A stretch of 64,000 bases of DNA, taken from Hymenobacter amundsenii. GTDB lineage: Bacteria; Bacteroidota; Bacteroidia; Cytophagales; Hymenobacteraceae. Under the pieces are notes generated by a model. That model saw only the letters and a list, made by a program, of their open reading frames with translations. It was not told where the DNA came from and did no database searches. The DNA is taken from assembly GCF_002204745.1 (NCBI RefSeq), contig NZ_NIRR01000009.1, positions 62,001-126,000 on the forward strand, read 5' to 3'. Below, in pieces: positions 16,756-25,423 of this stretch. Every line of letters starts with the position of its first letter. Within the stretch, counting starts at the first letter, position 1. Position numbers and translations under genes: made by a program.

Positions 16756-19700
16756 CTAGAAGCCAATGCGGACGCCGGCAATGAACATGCGCGAGGTAGG
16801 AAAGGAATTGTAGTCGGTGTTCAAGCTCAGGTTGGAGGCCCCGAAGGAGTTAACTTCCGGGTCGAAGCCCGAATACTTGGTGATGGTAACTAGGTTCTGG
16901 GCCGTCACGTACACGCTGGCTCCCTTCACGCTGTTCTGGAAGCGGACCGGCACCGGCACGGTGTAGGCCAGGGTTACTGTTTTTAGGCGCACGAAGCTGC
17001 CATCCTCCACCACGTCGCTGGTGATGCCGGTGTTGCGGCGCAGCACGCTGTTGGCCTTCGGAATGGTGTTGCTGGTGCCGGGCCCGGTCCAGCGGTCGAG
17101 CACGGCCTTTACCTTGTTGGGGGCCACAAAGCCCGATTCGAGCTCGTAGCGGTTCAGGTTCAGCACGTCAGCGCCCTCGACGCCCTGGATAAACAGCGTC
17201 AGCGTCAGCGGGCCGTAGCTCAGGTTGTTAGTCACGCCGTAGATAAACTTGGGCTGGGCCTGGCCCACAATCTGGCGGTCGTTGCCATCAATCTTGTTAT
17301 CGCCGTTCAGGTCGGCGTAGCGCGGGTCGCCGGGGCGCACATTGGTCGTGATGCCGCTGGCGTCGATTTCCTGCTGCGTCTGCCAGATGCCCAGAAACTG
17401 GTAGCCGTAGAAGGCCCCAATGGGCTCGCCCACGCGCAGCACGCCGGTGTTGCCGGTAGCGCCCGGAAACACGCTGGAGCTCGACTCCCCCACGAACCGC
17501 TGGTACTCGCCAGCCAGGTCCAGAATTTTGTTGCGGTTGAGCGAGAAGTTCAGGTTGGTGTTCCAGCCAAACTTGCCCGCGTCTACGTTTACCGTGTTCA
17601 GGCCCAGTTCGAAGCCCTTGTTCTGCACGCTGCCCGCGTTCTGCAGAATGCTACTGAAGCCCGTGGTGGGTGGTACCGACACTTGCAGCAGCAGGTCGGT
17701 GGTTTTCTTGTAGTAGTAGTCCATGGTTAGGGCCAGCCGGTTTTTCAGAATGGCCACGTCGAGGCCCACGTTGGTCGTGGCCGTCGACTCCCAACTAAAA
17801 TCGGGGTTGAACAGGTTGGAGGCAGCCAGCCCTACCAAGCGGGTGCTGCCGGCGGTATAGGCATTCAGGCCGTAGCGGGCCAGCGACTGGTAAGAGCCGA
17901 TTTCCTGGTTGCCGGTCACGCCGTAGCTGGCACGCACCTTTAGGTCGCTGAACACTGGCAGCTCCTTCATGAAGCGCTCATCGATGATGCGGTAGGCCAC
18001 GGCCGCCGACGGGAAGTAGCCCCACTTGTTGTTGGCCCCGAAGCGTGAAGAGGCGTCGGCGCGCATTGTGAAGGTGAACAGGTACTTTTCGAAGAGGCGG
18101 TAGTTGAGCCGCCCGAAATAGGAGGTGAGCGTGTTGGCACTGCGGTTGGAGCTAGGCGTGAGCAGGTTGGCCCCGATGCCCAGGTCGTCGACGCCCAGGG
18201 CATCGGTAAACAGGTTGGTAACGGCCGAGCTGAAACCCTCGTTGTTGAACTTCTGGAAGGTGAGGCCGCCCACCACATTCAGCGCGTTGTTGGGGTTGAA
18301 CTGACGGTCGTAGGTTAGCGTATTTTCGTTCAGCCAGCTGTAATTGTTGGCCGAGCCCTTAAAGGCGAAACCGTTGGTATTCTGCCCCTGAAACACGGTG
18401 GAGGGGATGTACTGGTTTACCTGGTTGTTGTACAGGTCGGTGCCGCCGGCAATGCGCAGTTTCAGGCCTGGAATAATTTCGTAGATGCCGGCCACGTTCA
18501 GCAGGCCACGCAACGTGGTCTGCTCATTGGTCACCTGCTCGGCGTAGGCCACTGGGTTGCCCCCGATTTCTACGTAGGGCTGGGGCTGGTTATCGAGGGT
18601 GTAATTGCCGTTGGCGTCGCGCACGGGTACGGCCGGATTAAAGCGCAACGCGTCGAGCACCGTGCCGCCTTGGCTGCCGCCATTGGTGTTCACGTTGGCA
18701 CGCTGTTGCTGAGTACGGGCCAGCTGGCTCGTAAAATTGACACTGATCTTGTTGCTCACCTTGCGGTCGAGGTTCAGGCGTACCGTACCGCGCTGAAAGC
18801 CCGAGTTGATGATGATGCCCTCCTGATCAAAGTAGTTGAAGCTCAGGTTATAGCGCGTATCGGTGGTACCGCCGTTGAAGCCCAACTGGTAATTACCCAC
18901 GCGGGCTGTGCGGAAAATCTCTTTCTGCCAGTCGGTGCCCTCACCCAGGGTAGCAATCTGCTCGGGCGTGTAGGGCAGCGCCCGTTGAGCGGTGTTCTCC
19001 TGGTTGTTCAGCGTCTGCACGTCGTTGAGGTAGGTGGCGAACTCGCGGGCGTTGAGCAGCTCGTAGGGGTTGCGCACCTTGCTGATGCCGGTGTAGGACT
19101 CGAAATTAACCGTGTTCTGGCCGGCAGTGCCCTTCTTGGTCGTGATGATTACGACCCCGTTGGCCCCCCTGGAGCCGTAGATGGCCGTCGCCGAGGCATC
19201 CTTGAGCACCTCCACGCTCTCAATGTCGCTGGGATTGATCGAGTTCAGGTCGCCGGCCCCGGGAAAGCCATCGACCACGAACAGGGGCTGGTTGCCGGAG
19301 TTGATGGAGTTAGTACCCCGGATGCGAATCGACACCCCACCGCCGGGCTCGGCGTTGGTTTGCGTCACCTGCACGCCACTTACCCGGCCCTGCAGAATCT
19401 GCTCGGGGCGAGTAATGGGCGTCTCGGCAATCTGCTCGGCCGAAATGGATGCCACCGAACCCGTGATGTCGCGCTTACGCTGGGTGCCGTAGCCCACTAC
19501 CACCACATCATTAAGGGTAGTGGTTTGTTCAGCAAGCTGAACAGTAACCGGCGCGGAGCCGGTTACCGGGACCTCCTGGCTCTGGAAGCCGACATAGGAA
19601 AATACCAGCACGGGGTTCTCCACCGTCGTGTTTACTACGAACGTTCCATCGCTATTGGTGCTGGCTCCTTCGGTCGTGCCTTTCACGATGACCGTTACGC

Positions 19701-19827
19701 CAGGCAGGCCCGTTCGGTCGGTAGCACTCACTACCCGGCCGGTTAGCTGCCGGCTCTGAGTTTGGGCCTGGGCCGTGAGGGCCCCAAGCGTAACGAGTGG
19801 AACCAGTAGCAACGTAGATGTGCGCAT
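16756..19827 (-). CDS. SusC/RagA-family TonB-dependent transporter (SusC1)
   Basis: TonB-driven outer-membrane importer of oligosaccharides. 1023 aa: signal peptide to about residue 22, a carboxypeptidase-regulatory-like domain (TGRVVSATDRTGLPGVTV), TonB-box region with DVVVVGYGTQRKRDITG, plug with SIRIRGTNSINSGNQPLFVVDG and KDASATAIYGSRGANGVV, then the beta-barrel ending in RMFIAGVRIGF, a C-terminal Phe as usual. A predicted operator lies 85 bp upstream. It heads the left-arm operon with susD, lyase, SDR, uxuA and two GH2 genes. Confidence 0.97.
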   Translation of the reverse strand: MRTSTLLLVPLVTLGALTAQAQTQSRQLTGRVVSATDRTGLPGVTVIVKGTTEGASTNSDGTFVVNTTVENPVLVFSYVGFQSQEVPVTGSAPVTVQLAEQTTTLNDVVVVGYGTQRKRDITGSVASISAEQIAETPITRPEQILQGRVSGVQVTQTNAEPGGGVSIRIRGTNSINSGNQPLFVVDGFPGAGDLNSINPSDIESVEVLKDASATAIYGSRGANGVVIITTKKGTAGQNTVNFESYTGISKVRNPYELLNAREFATYLNDVQTLNNQENTAQRALPYTPEQIATLGEGTDWQKEIFRTARVGNYQLGFNGGTTDTRYNLSFNYFDQEGIIINSGFQRGTVRLNLDRKVSNKISVNFTSQLARTQQQRANVNTNGGSQGGTVLDALRFNPAVPVRDANGNYTLDNQPQPYVEIGGNPVAYAEQVTNEQTTLRGLLNVAGIYEIIPGLKLRIAGGTDLYNNQVNQYIPSTVFQGQNTNGFAFKGSANNYSWLNENTLTYDRQFNPNNALNVVGGLTFQKFNNEGFSSAVTNLFTDALGVDDLGIGANLLTPSSNRSANTLTSYFGRLNYRLFEKYLFTFTMRADASSRFGANNKWGYFPSAAVAYRIIDERFMKELPVFSDLKVRASYGVTGNQEIGSYQSLARYGLNAYTAGSTRLVGLAASNLFNPDFSWESTATTNVGLDVAILKNRLALTMDYYYKKTTDLLLQVSVPPTTGFSSILQNAGSVQNKGFELGLNTVNVDAGKFGWNTNLNFSLNRNKILDLAGEYQRFVGESSSSVFPGATGNTGVLRVGEPIGAFYGYQFLGIWQTQQEIDASGITTNVRPGDPRYADLNGDNKIDGNDRQIVGQAQPKFIYGVTNNLSYGPLTLTLFIQGVEGADVLNLNRYELESGFVAPNKVKAVLDRWTGPGTSNTIPKANSVLRRNTGITSDVVEDGSFVRLKTVTLAYTVPVPVRFQNSVKGASVYVTAQNLVTITKYSGFDPEVNSFGASNLSLNTDYNSFPTSRMFIAGVRIGF

Positions 19828-19911
19828 AGGATGTGGGAGTTAGATGGGAAACTGGTCAGCCAATTACCGGAATCAGGCGGCGTAAATGCGGCGTTTGCCG
19901 GGATTTATTCA

Positions 19912-19925
19912 CGGAAACGATTCCG
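19912..19925 (-). promoter_or_regulatory. Predicted LacI-family operator between susC1 and the regulator gene (site c)
   Basis: CGGAAACGATTCCG on the plus strand; the outer CGGAA/TTCCG arms are perfectly complementary. On the minus strand it is followed by TGAATAAA, as in the other copies. It is 85 bp upstream of susC1 and 180 bp upstream of the divergent LacI gene, so it may serve both substrate induction and autoregulation. This is inference from motif recurrence. Confidence 0.65.
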
Positions 19926-20104
19926 CAACGGGGTCACAATGGCACTCACCTTATCCCGATTGCATTTTTCTAATTGCCAGTTCAGTTATCCGGCCCCAAA
20001 CTGCCTGGTTGCGAGCCCGCCAGCCGGGGCCAGTTGCCGCCGTTGGGTGAGCCCTCACCCACCACGCTACTCATCCGGAAAAAAATGCCTAATTTCCGTT
20101 TCCT

Positions 20105-21118
20105 ATGAGCTCCGTCAACCTCAAGCAACTAGCCCAGGCCCTCGATTTGTCCGTCTCCACGGTTTCGCGGGCCCTCAACGACAGCTACGAAATCAGTGCC
20201 GCCACCAAGGAGAAAGTGCAACTGCTGGCCACCCAACTCGGCTACCAGCCTAACCCCTACGCCAGTAGTCTGCGCCGGCAACAGAGTAGAACGATAGGCG
20301 TTATCATTCCGGAGGTAGCCAACAACTTCTTCTCGCTGGCCATTAACGGCATCGAGGAGGTAGCCCGACAGAATGGCTACCACGTACTTATCTATCTCAC
20401 CCACGAAACCTTTGCCCAAGAACAAACTATCGTCCAGCACCTGGCCAACGGTCGGGTCGATGGTATCCTCATCTCGGTATCGGGCGAAACCCAGGACGCG
20501 GCCCATTTCGCCAAACTGCGCGAGCTAAACCTGCCCACCGTATTTTTTGACCGGGTGTGCGAGGAAGTGGCCACGGCCAAAATCACGACCGACGATTACG
20601 ACAGCGGCTATCGTGCGACCCGTCATTTGCTTGACATGGGCTGCCGGCGCATTATGCACCTCACTCTGGCCCACCATCTTTCCATTGGCCAGAAGCGCAT
20701 GCGCGGCTACCTCGACGCCCTGCGCGACGCCGACCTGCCCTTCGATGATACCCTGCTGATTCGCGGCGGCCCCAACGCGGCCCAGAACACGGCCCACGTG
20801 CGGCAGCTGCTGGAACAGGACGCCCACATCGACGGAATCTTTGCTTCGGTCGAAAGCCTGGCTATTGCCGGCTACCGGGCCTGCCATCAGGCTGGCCGGC
20901 GCATCCCTAACGACGTGAAAATCATCGGCTTTTCCAACCTCGAAATGGCTGATCTGCTCGATCCACCCCTTACCACCATCCGGCAGCCAGCTTACGCCAT
21001 CGGCAAAGAGGCCGCCACCCTCCTGTTCCGGGCCCTGCTGAAGAATCAACCCATTCTGGCTAGCCAGAGCTTGGAGTTGAAATCGGAACTGGTGGTGCGC
21101 GCCTCCACGGGCGGCTAA
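20105..21118 (+). CDS. LacI-family transcriptional regulator of the locus
   Basis: Cytoplasmic DNA-binding regulator of 337 aa. Helix-turn-helix LKQLAQALDLSVSTVSRALN (residues 6-25), hinge NPYASSLRRQQSRTIGVIIP and a periplasmic-binding-protein-like effector domain (FFSLAINGIEEVARQNGY to TTIRQPAYAIGKEAATLLF). It is divergent from susC1 and is the only intact regulator in the window, so it is the natural candidate to bind the six CGnAAACGTTTnCG sites. Remnants of two close relatives lie at 33121-33321 and 45060-45194. The effector may be a uronate intermediate or oligosaccharide; the sequence does not tell. Confidence 0.95.
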   Translation: MSSVNLKQLAQALDLSVSTVSRALNDSYEISAATKEKVQLLATQLGYQPNPYASSLRRQQSRTIGVIIPEVANNFFSLAINGIEEVARQNGYHVLIYLTHETFAQEQTIVQHLANGRVDGILISVSGETQDAAHFAKLRELNLPTVFFDRVCEEVATAKITTDDYDSGYRATRHLLDMGCRRIMHLTLAHHLSIGQKRMRGYLDALRDADLPFDDTLLIRGGPNAAQNTAHVRQLLEQDAHIDGIFASVESLAIAGYRACHQAGRRIPNDVKIIGFSNLEMADLLDPPLTTIRQPAYAIGKEAATLLFRALLKNQPILASQSLELKSELVVRASTGG

Positions 21119-21381
21119 GGCTACTAGCATCATTCAGGTGCTGGGTCGCCACTCGGAACTGCACATAGCGGCTATTCATCGGGTCGATGACAAAGTGGAC
21201 AGCGAACTTTCCCCAGTCCAAACTTAGCACCAAGTGCAAGTGCCATAAAACGGTGAATTAAGTAGTTGTGCTCGTTTAGATAGCGTGCGGTAATTGTGCC
21301 CTTGGTCCTTATCCCAAAAGCGGTTACAGTTTCAGTCAACGTTCACTTACTTGTATAGCCCCAACATGAGGAAGTCGGATC
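21119..21381. repeat. Downstream flank of the LacI gene, diverged copy at 45195-45345
   Basis: No gene is seen. Patches such as GGAACTGCACATAGC, CTTAGCACCAAGTGC, AAAACGGTGA and TTGTGC recur in the same order after the LacI 3-prime remnant at 45060-45194. The two stretches are therefore diverged copies of one ancestral segment that included the end of a LacI gene. Confidence 0.5.
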
Positions 21382-22286
21382 TTAAATCCAGCTAACGGCG
21401 CTTTTCCGCCACTGGGTGCAGACAAATTCATTTGGCGTGAGGCCGTGTAAGATCTTTAGCCGTTTGGCGTGGTTGCAGGCCAGCAAAAAGGCTTGGAGGT
21501 GTTTGTTGAGTTCATGCGTCGTCTGATAGTAGAAGCGCTGGACGTTGGCCTTTTTGATCCTACGATTCATGCATTCGACCTAACTATTAGTACATGGGTG
21601 GGCCGGCTTCGTAAGAAAATACTAGATGCCATGTAAGTGGCAGACGCAGCCAAAACTGTGCTCGCCTGGTAACAACGGATGCACTTGCGACCCAGACTGA
21701 ACGCCGTTGTCTGTCAAAACCTTGTGTACTATATAGTGCAGCTTATCAGGTACACAACCTAGAAACTCAGCGGCCACGACGCACTTGGCATGTGAATCGA
21801 GTTTGGCAAACGCTACTCCGCTGGTCCGGTCGATGGTCACAAACACATCCTGCTGGCCTTCCTGGCTACGTACTTCTGCAAACCGATGGGCAGATAGCCA
21901 ATGAGGCAGTACTAGAATTTCTTTTTAGGCTGACTTTGACCCTCCGCAGGTAGCAGCAAGCGGTTGATGCCGTACTGCTGCAGACAGCGATATAGCATCG
22001 AGCGCGAGAGTTAAGGCATAGTGGCCTGCCAAGCATACAGCCAATCGTCGAAGGGCAATGGGGTGTGTTTTCTGGACGCCAAAATGATTGCCTCTTGCGC
22101 GAGCGTCAGCACGGTAGAGCAGAATACCAGCCCCATAGCCGCATCCATTGTCATCATGCATTTGCGCCACTTAGCGACTGTTTTGGGTTTAATACCGTGG
22201 CGGCTGACTTATCCTTATAGGCTTTCCTGACTACGTTGGCCAGCGGCCCGTATTGCCGAAGTTGTGCGGGCGCTGCCGTGGAGCAC
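21382..22286 (-). mobile_element. Decayed IS481-family transposase
   Basis: Read on the minus strand through several stops and frame changes, this is an IS481-type transposase: an N-terminal LHGSARTTSAIRAAGQRS, HGIKPKTVAKWRK, LPFDDWLYAWQATMP, a DDE-domain piece VFVTIDRTSGVAFAKLDSHA and KVLTDNGVQ, and the C-terminal LQAFLLACNHAKRLKILHG and LTPNEFVCTQW. In-frame stops interrupt it after MP, after KKKF and after CHLHGI. No intact ORF remains, so it is inactive. I could not define terminal inverted repeats. It lies between the LacI gene and the GH3 gene. Confidence 0.88.
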
Positions 22287-22415
22287 TTTGCCAATAAGTG
22301 AGTAAAAAATCTAAAGCTTAAAGTTTTAATTCTATATAAAATACAATTACTAAGCAACAAATAATACCCCTATTGTTGCAAATGTTCATGTCACCTCATC
22401 ATTCCGGCTGTTGGC

Positions 22416-24827
22416 TTATTTGACCATAATTTCGAATGATTCCTTCGCTCGGATATCGGTCGAGGAGCTGCCGATGAGTACCTCAAACCGGCCCGGCTCC
22501 ACCACGCGGTTCATGCTTCGGTCGAGCAGGGCCAGATCGTCGGGGCGCAGGGTGAAGCGGACGGTCTTCTTCTCGCCGGGTTTTAGAGCCACGCGTTCGA
22601 AACCGCGCAGCTGGCTGTCGTAGGTGACGACGCTGCTGAGCACGTCGCGCAGGTAGAGTTGCACCACTTCATCGCCCGCCACGGGGCCGGTGTTGGCCAC
22701 GTCCACTGCTACTTCAATTAGGGCCTGGGGGGCGGCCTGGCGGGGCGACACCTGCAGGTTGGAATAGGCGAAGGTGGTGTAGCTCAGGCCGAAGCCGAAG
22801 GGATAGAGCGGGCCGTTGGCGCTGGTGCGGCCGCCGCCATTGGGGTCGCCGGCGCTGGGCTGGCCGGCCTGCGAGCCGGGCTTGAAGGGGAAGTTGAACT
22901 CAATCTGGCCGGTGCTTTTGGGAAAGGTTATGGGGAGCTTGCCGCCGGGGTTATAGTCGCCGAACAGAGCCTCGGCCACGGCCCGCCCGCCCGAGGGCCC
23001 CGGGAACCAGGCCTCCAGGATGGCGGGCACGTTGCGGTCGGCCCAGTTGATGGTGAGCGGCTGGCCGTTGATGAGCACCAGCACCACCGGCTTGCCCGTG
23101 GCGTGCAGGGCTTCGAGCAGCTGCTGCTGGCGGCCGGGCAGTTCCAGCGAAGTGCGCGAGAGGCTTTCACCCACGGCTTTATCGGTTTCGCCCAGCACGG
23201 CCACAATCACGTCGGCGTCGCGGGCCTTGGCCACAGCCTGCGCGATGCCCACCTGCTCGGCTGCGGTCAGGGGCGTGGGCACCAGTTCCGTGTCGGGCCA
23301 GCCAGGCGAAAGGGCCACGCAGCCCTGCTCGTACTGCACGGTGAGGCCCGGCCCGGCAGCGGCCTGCAGCCCCTGGAGTACGGTGGTCACGGGGTTGTTC
23401 GAGGGCCCGTAGCGGCTGATGGCATGGCTGGCTTCGGCTGCCAGCGGACCGGTAACCAGGATGTTTTTCAGTTGGCTTTTTCGCAGTGGCAGCAGGCCCT
23501 TGTCGTTTTTCAGCAGCACCAACGACTCCCTATTGAGCTGCAGCGCGAAGGCGTCGTCGGCGGGGGTGTGCACGATTTTGTCGGCCCGTTGCGGGTCAGC
23601 CACGTAGGGCTGGTCGAAGAGGCCGAGGCGGAACTTCACGCTCAGCACCTCGCGCACCCGCTGGTCGAGGGTGGCGGTAGAAAGGCGGCCGCTGTTCACC
23701 AGCGTGCGCACGTTGGTGATGTACTCGGCGGGGCTGTAGAAGTTGGTCCACACGTTCAGGCCGGCTTCCATCGCCTGCCGGGTGCCGTCTTGGAAGTCGG
23801 TGGCCACGCGGTGCTTTTCGTGCAGAAACTCCACCGCCCGGCTGTCCGACACCACGTAGCCGTCGAAGCCGTACTGCTGGCGCAGCAGCTCGGTGAGGAA
23901 GTAGTGGCTGCCGCTGATGGGCAGGCCGTCCCAGTCGTTGTAGCTGCTCATCACGCCCAGCGGGTGGGCCTCCTGAATTACGCGCCGGAACGGGTAGAGG
24001 AAGATGTCGTGCAGCTCGCGCGGGGCCACGTGCGGGTCGGTGCGGGCGTTGCCGTCGCGCCCACCTTTGGGCACGCTGTACACGGCGTAGTGCTTGAGTG
24101 TGGAAGCCACGCCCTGGCTCTGCACGCCCAGCACCATTTGCTTGCCCAGCTCGGCGATGAGGAAGGGGTCTTCGCCATAGCACTCCACCACCCGTCCCCA
24201 GCGTGGGTCGCGGGCAGGGTCTAGGATAGGCACGTACACGTTGGTGTAGCCCAGGGCTTTGGCTTCGCGGCCCACGGTTTCGCCGGCCTGGCGCACCAGC
24301 GCCCGGTTCCAGGTACTCCCCGTGCCGATGGGCGCGGGCAACGGCGTGGCGCGGTCGTGGCACAGCCCGTGAATGCCTTCGTTGGTAAAGTCGACGGGAA
24401 TGCCCAGCCGCGTTTCTTCCACGAACCAGTGCTGGATGGTGTTGATGGCCGCCGCGTGCCGGCTGAACGGGTACGAGTACTTGGTCAGGGCCTTGGGGGT
24501 TTCGCGGAGGCTATTCAGCTCCTCGTCGATGTTGGCGATGCCGTCTTTCCAGATTTCGTTTTTCCAGCCGGGCGTGGGCATCTCGTCCTTCAGCACCCGC
24601 CCGTAGCCGTAGAGCGTGGCCAGTTGGCAGGATTTTTCAGCCAGCGTCATCTGCCCAATAAGGTCATCGAGGCGCTTTTCCAGCGGCTGCGCTACATCCT
24701 CGAACACGTCGCGCCGGCCGTTTTTATTAAAGTCCGTCCAGCCTTTGTGATAGATACTCTTTTGCGCCTGCGCCGTCAAGCCGGTGGCTAGAGCCCCAAA
24801 TAGTAACCCAAGAGTACGGATGTGCAT
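22416..24827 (-). CDS. Secreted GH3 beta-glycosidase with fibronectin-III-like C-terminal domain
   Basis: Retaining exo-beta-glycosidase (glucosidase, xylosidase or similar). 803 aa from the ATG at 24825-24827, which gives a clean signal peptide MHIRTLGLLFGALATGLTAQAQ; 31 upstream in-frame codons are rejected. GH3 N-domain with DPARDPRWGRVVECYGED, LKHY motif, and nucleophile Asp328 in GYVVSDSR, where the more common SDW is SDS; C-domain with VIVAVLGE, and a terminal FN3-like domain (GDEVVQLYLRDVLSSV). An operator (24930-24943) lies about 100 bp upstream. It is a single-gene unit next to the IS481 relic. Confidence 0.94.
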   Translation of the reverse strand: MHIRTLGLLFGALATGLTAQAQKSIYHKGWTDFNKNGRRDVFEDVAQPLEKRLDDLIGQMTLAEKSCQLATLYGYGRVLKDEMPTPGWKNEIWKDGIANIDEELNSLRETPKALTKYSYPFSRHAAAINTIQHWFVEETRLGIPVDFTNEGIHGLCHDRATPLPAPIGTGSTWNRALVRQAGETVGREAKALGYTNVYVPILDPARDPRWGRVVECYGEDPFLIAELGKQMVLGVQSQGVASTLKHYAVYSVPKGGRDGNARTDPHVAPRELHDIFLYPFRRVIQEAHPLGVMSSYNDWDGLPISGSHYFLTELLRQQYGFDGYVVSDSRAVEFLHEKHRVATDFQDGTRQAMEAGLNVWTNFYSPAEYITNVRTLVNSGRLSTATLDQRVREVLSVKFRLGLFDQPYVADPQRADKIVHTPADDAFALQLNRESLVLLKNDKGLLPLRKSQLKNILVTGPLAAEASHAISRYGPSNNPVTTVLQGLQAAAGPGLTVQYEQGCVALSPGWPDTELVPTPLTAAEQVGIAQAVAKARDADVIVAVLGETDKAVGESLSRTSLELPGRQQQLLEALHATGKPVVLVLINGQPLTINWADRNVPAILEAWFPGPSGGRAVAEALFGDYNPGGKLPITFPKSTGQIEFNFPFKPGSQAGQPSAGDPNGGGRTSANGPLYPFGFGLSYTTFAYSNLQVSPRQAAPQALIEVAVDVANTGPVAGDEVVQLYLRDVLSSVVTYDSQLRGFERVALKPGEKKTVRFTLRPDDLALLDRSMNRVVEPGRFEVLIGSSSTDIRAKESFEIMVK

Positions 24828-24929
24828 GGCAGGAACGACCAACTGGCTGACGAGGGGAAGTTGGCCCGCAAGTACACGAAAGCGGGCGGCACTGGAAAGG
24901 CTTGGTTGGCTGCCCGCCACCCTTTTTTA

Positions 24930-24943
24930 CGCAAACGTTTACG
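24930..24943 (-). promoter_or_regulatory. Predicted LacI-family operator upstream of GH3 (site d)
   Basis: CGCAAACGTTTACG on the plus strand; on the minus strand it reads CGTAAACGTTTGCG followed by TAAAAAAG. It is 102 bp upstream of the GH3 start, with the A-rich flank towards that gene. Function is inferred. Confidence 0.68.
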
Positions 24944-25136
24944 CCAGGGCGGCGCGTGCTTGCTGGTGGGGATTCCACAATGAAACCCGGAGCGGAATGA
25001 GGTATGCTTTCCTGCTCACCAGCAATACCCAAGCCCTTCGTGGATACCGCTTCGTCAGGAGTTCGCCCAAGTGGTGCGCCAGGGTACTATTTGGGTGCGG
25101 AGGTCCTCTGGCGATAGGATAAACAGGTGATTTTTC

Positions 25137-25150
25137 CGCAAACGTTTTCG
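25137..25150 (+). promoter_or_regulatory. Predicted LacI-family operator upstream of the large secreted protein (site e)
   Basis: CGCAAACGTTTTCG followed by TAGATAAATA. It lies 273 bp upstream of the ATG at 25424 and in the same orientation. A weak TAGTCTTC at 25172-25179 could be a phylum-type -7 element. Function is inferred. Confidence 0.65.
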
Positions 25151-25423
25151 TAGATAAATACGGTATCATCCTAGTCTTCAGGCAAAAATGAACGATATCT
25201 TTAGCCAACCACCCTCCTCCCCCAATCCCGTTGCCCATGTGCTGGGGTACCCGTCGCTTAGCGGGCCGTGGGGCTGAGCGGCCCGGTTAGCCGCTGCTGC
25301 TCTCCAATTTATCCTACCTGACTGCTGCCCGTTTCCGGGTAGCCCAGCGCGCCACTGCCTGCTCGCACCAAGCGCTTGGTGCTGATCCGTTCCGAATAAT
25401 CTCTACCAATCCCATTCCGACCC

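Larger units (their letters stand above)
24828..25423. other. 596-bp divergent intergenic region carrying two predicted operators
   Basis: It separates the minus-strand GH3 from the plus-strand large secreted protein. Site d (24930-24943) points to the GH3 and site e (25137-25150) to the plus-strand gene. I see no gene or RNA in the rest. Confidence 0.6.

Noticed and set aside
22416..24827. GH3 at 22416 and GH3 at 42306 as a recent duplication
   Set aside because: They share family motifs only; the nucleophile region (SDS against SDW) and overall sequence differ widely.
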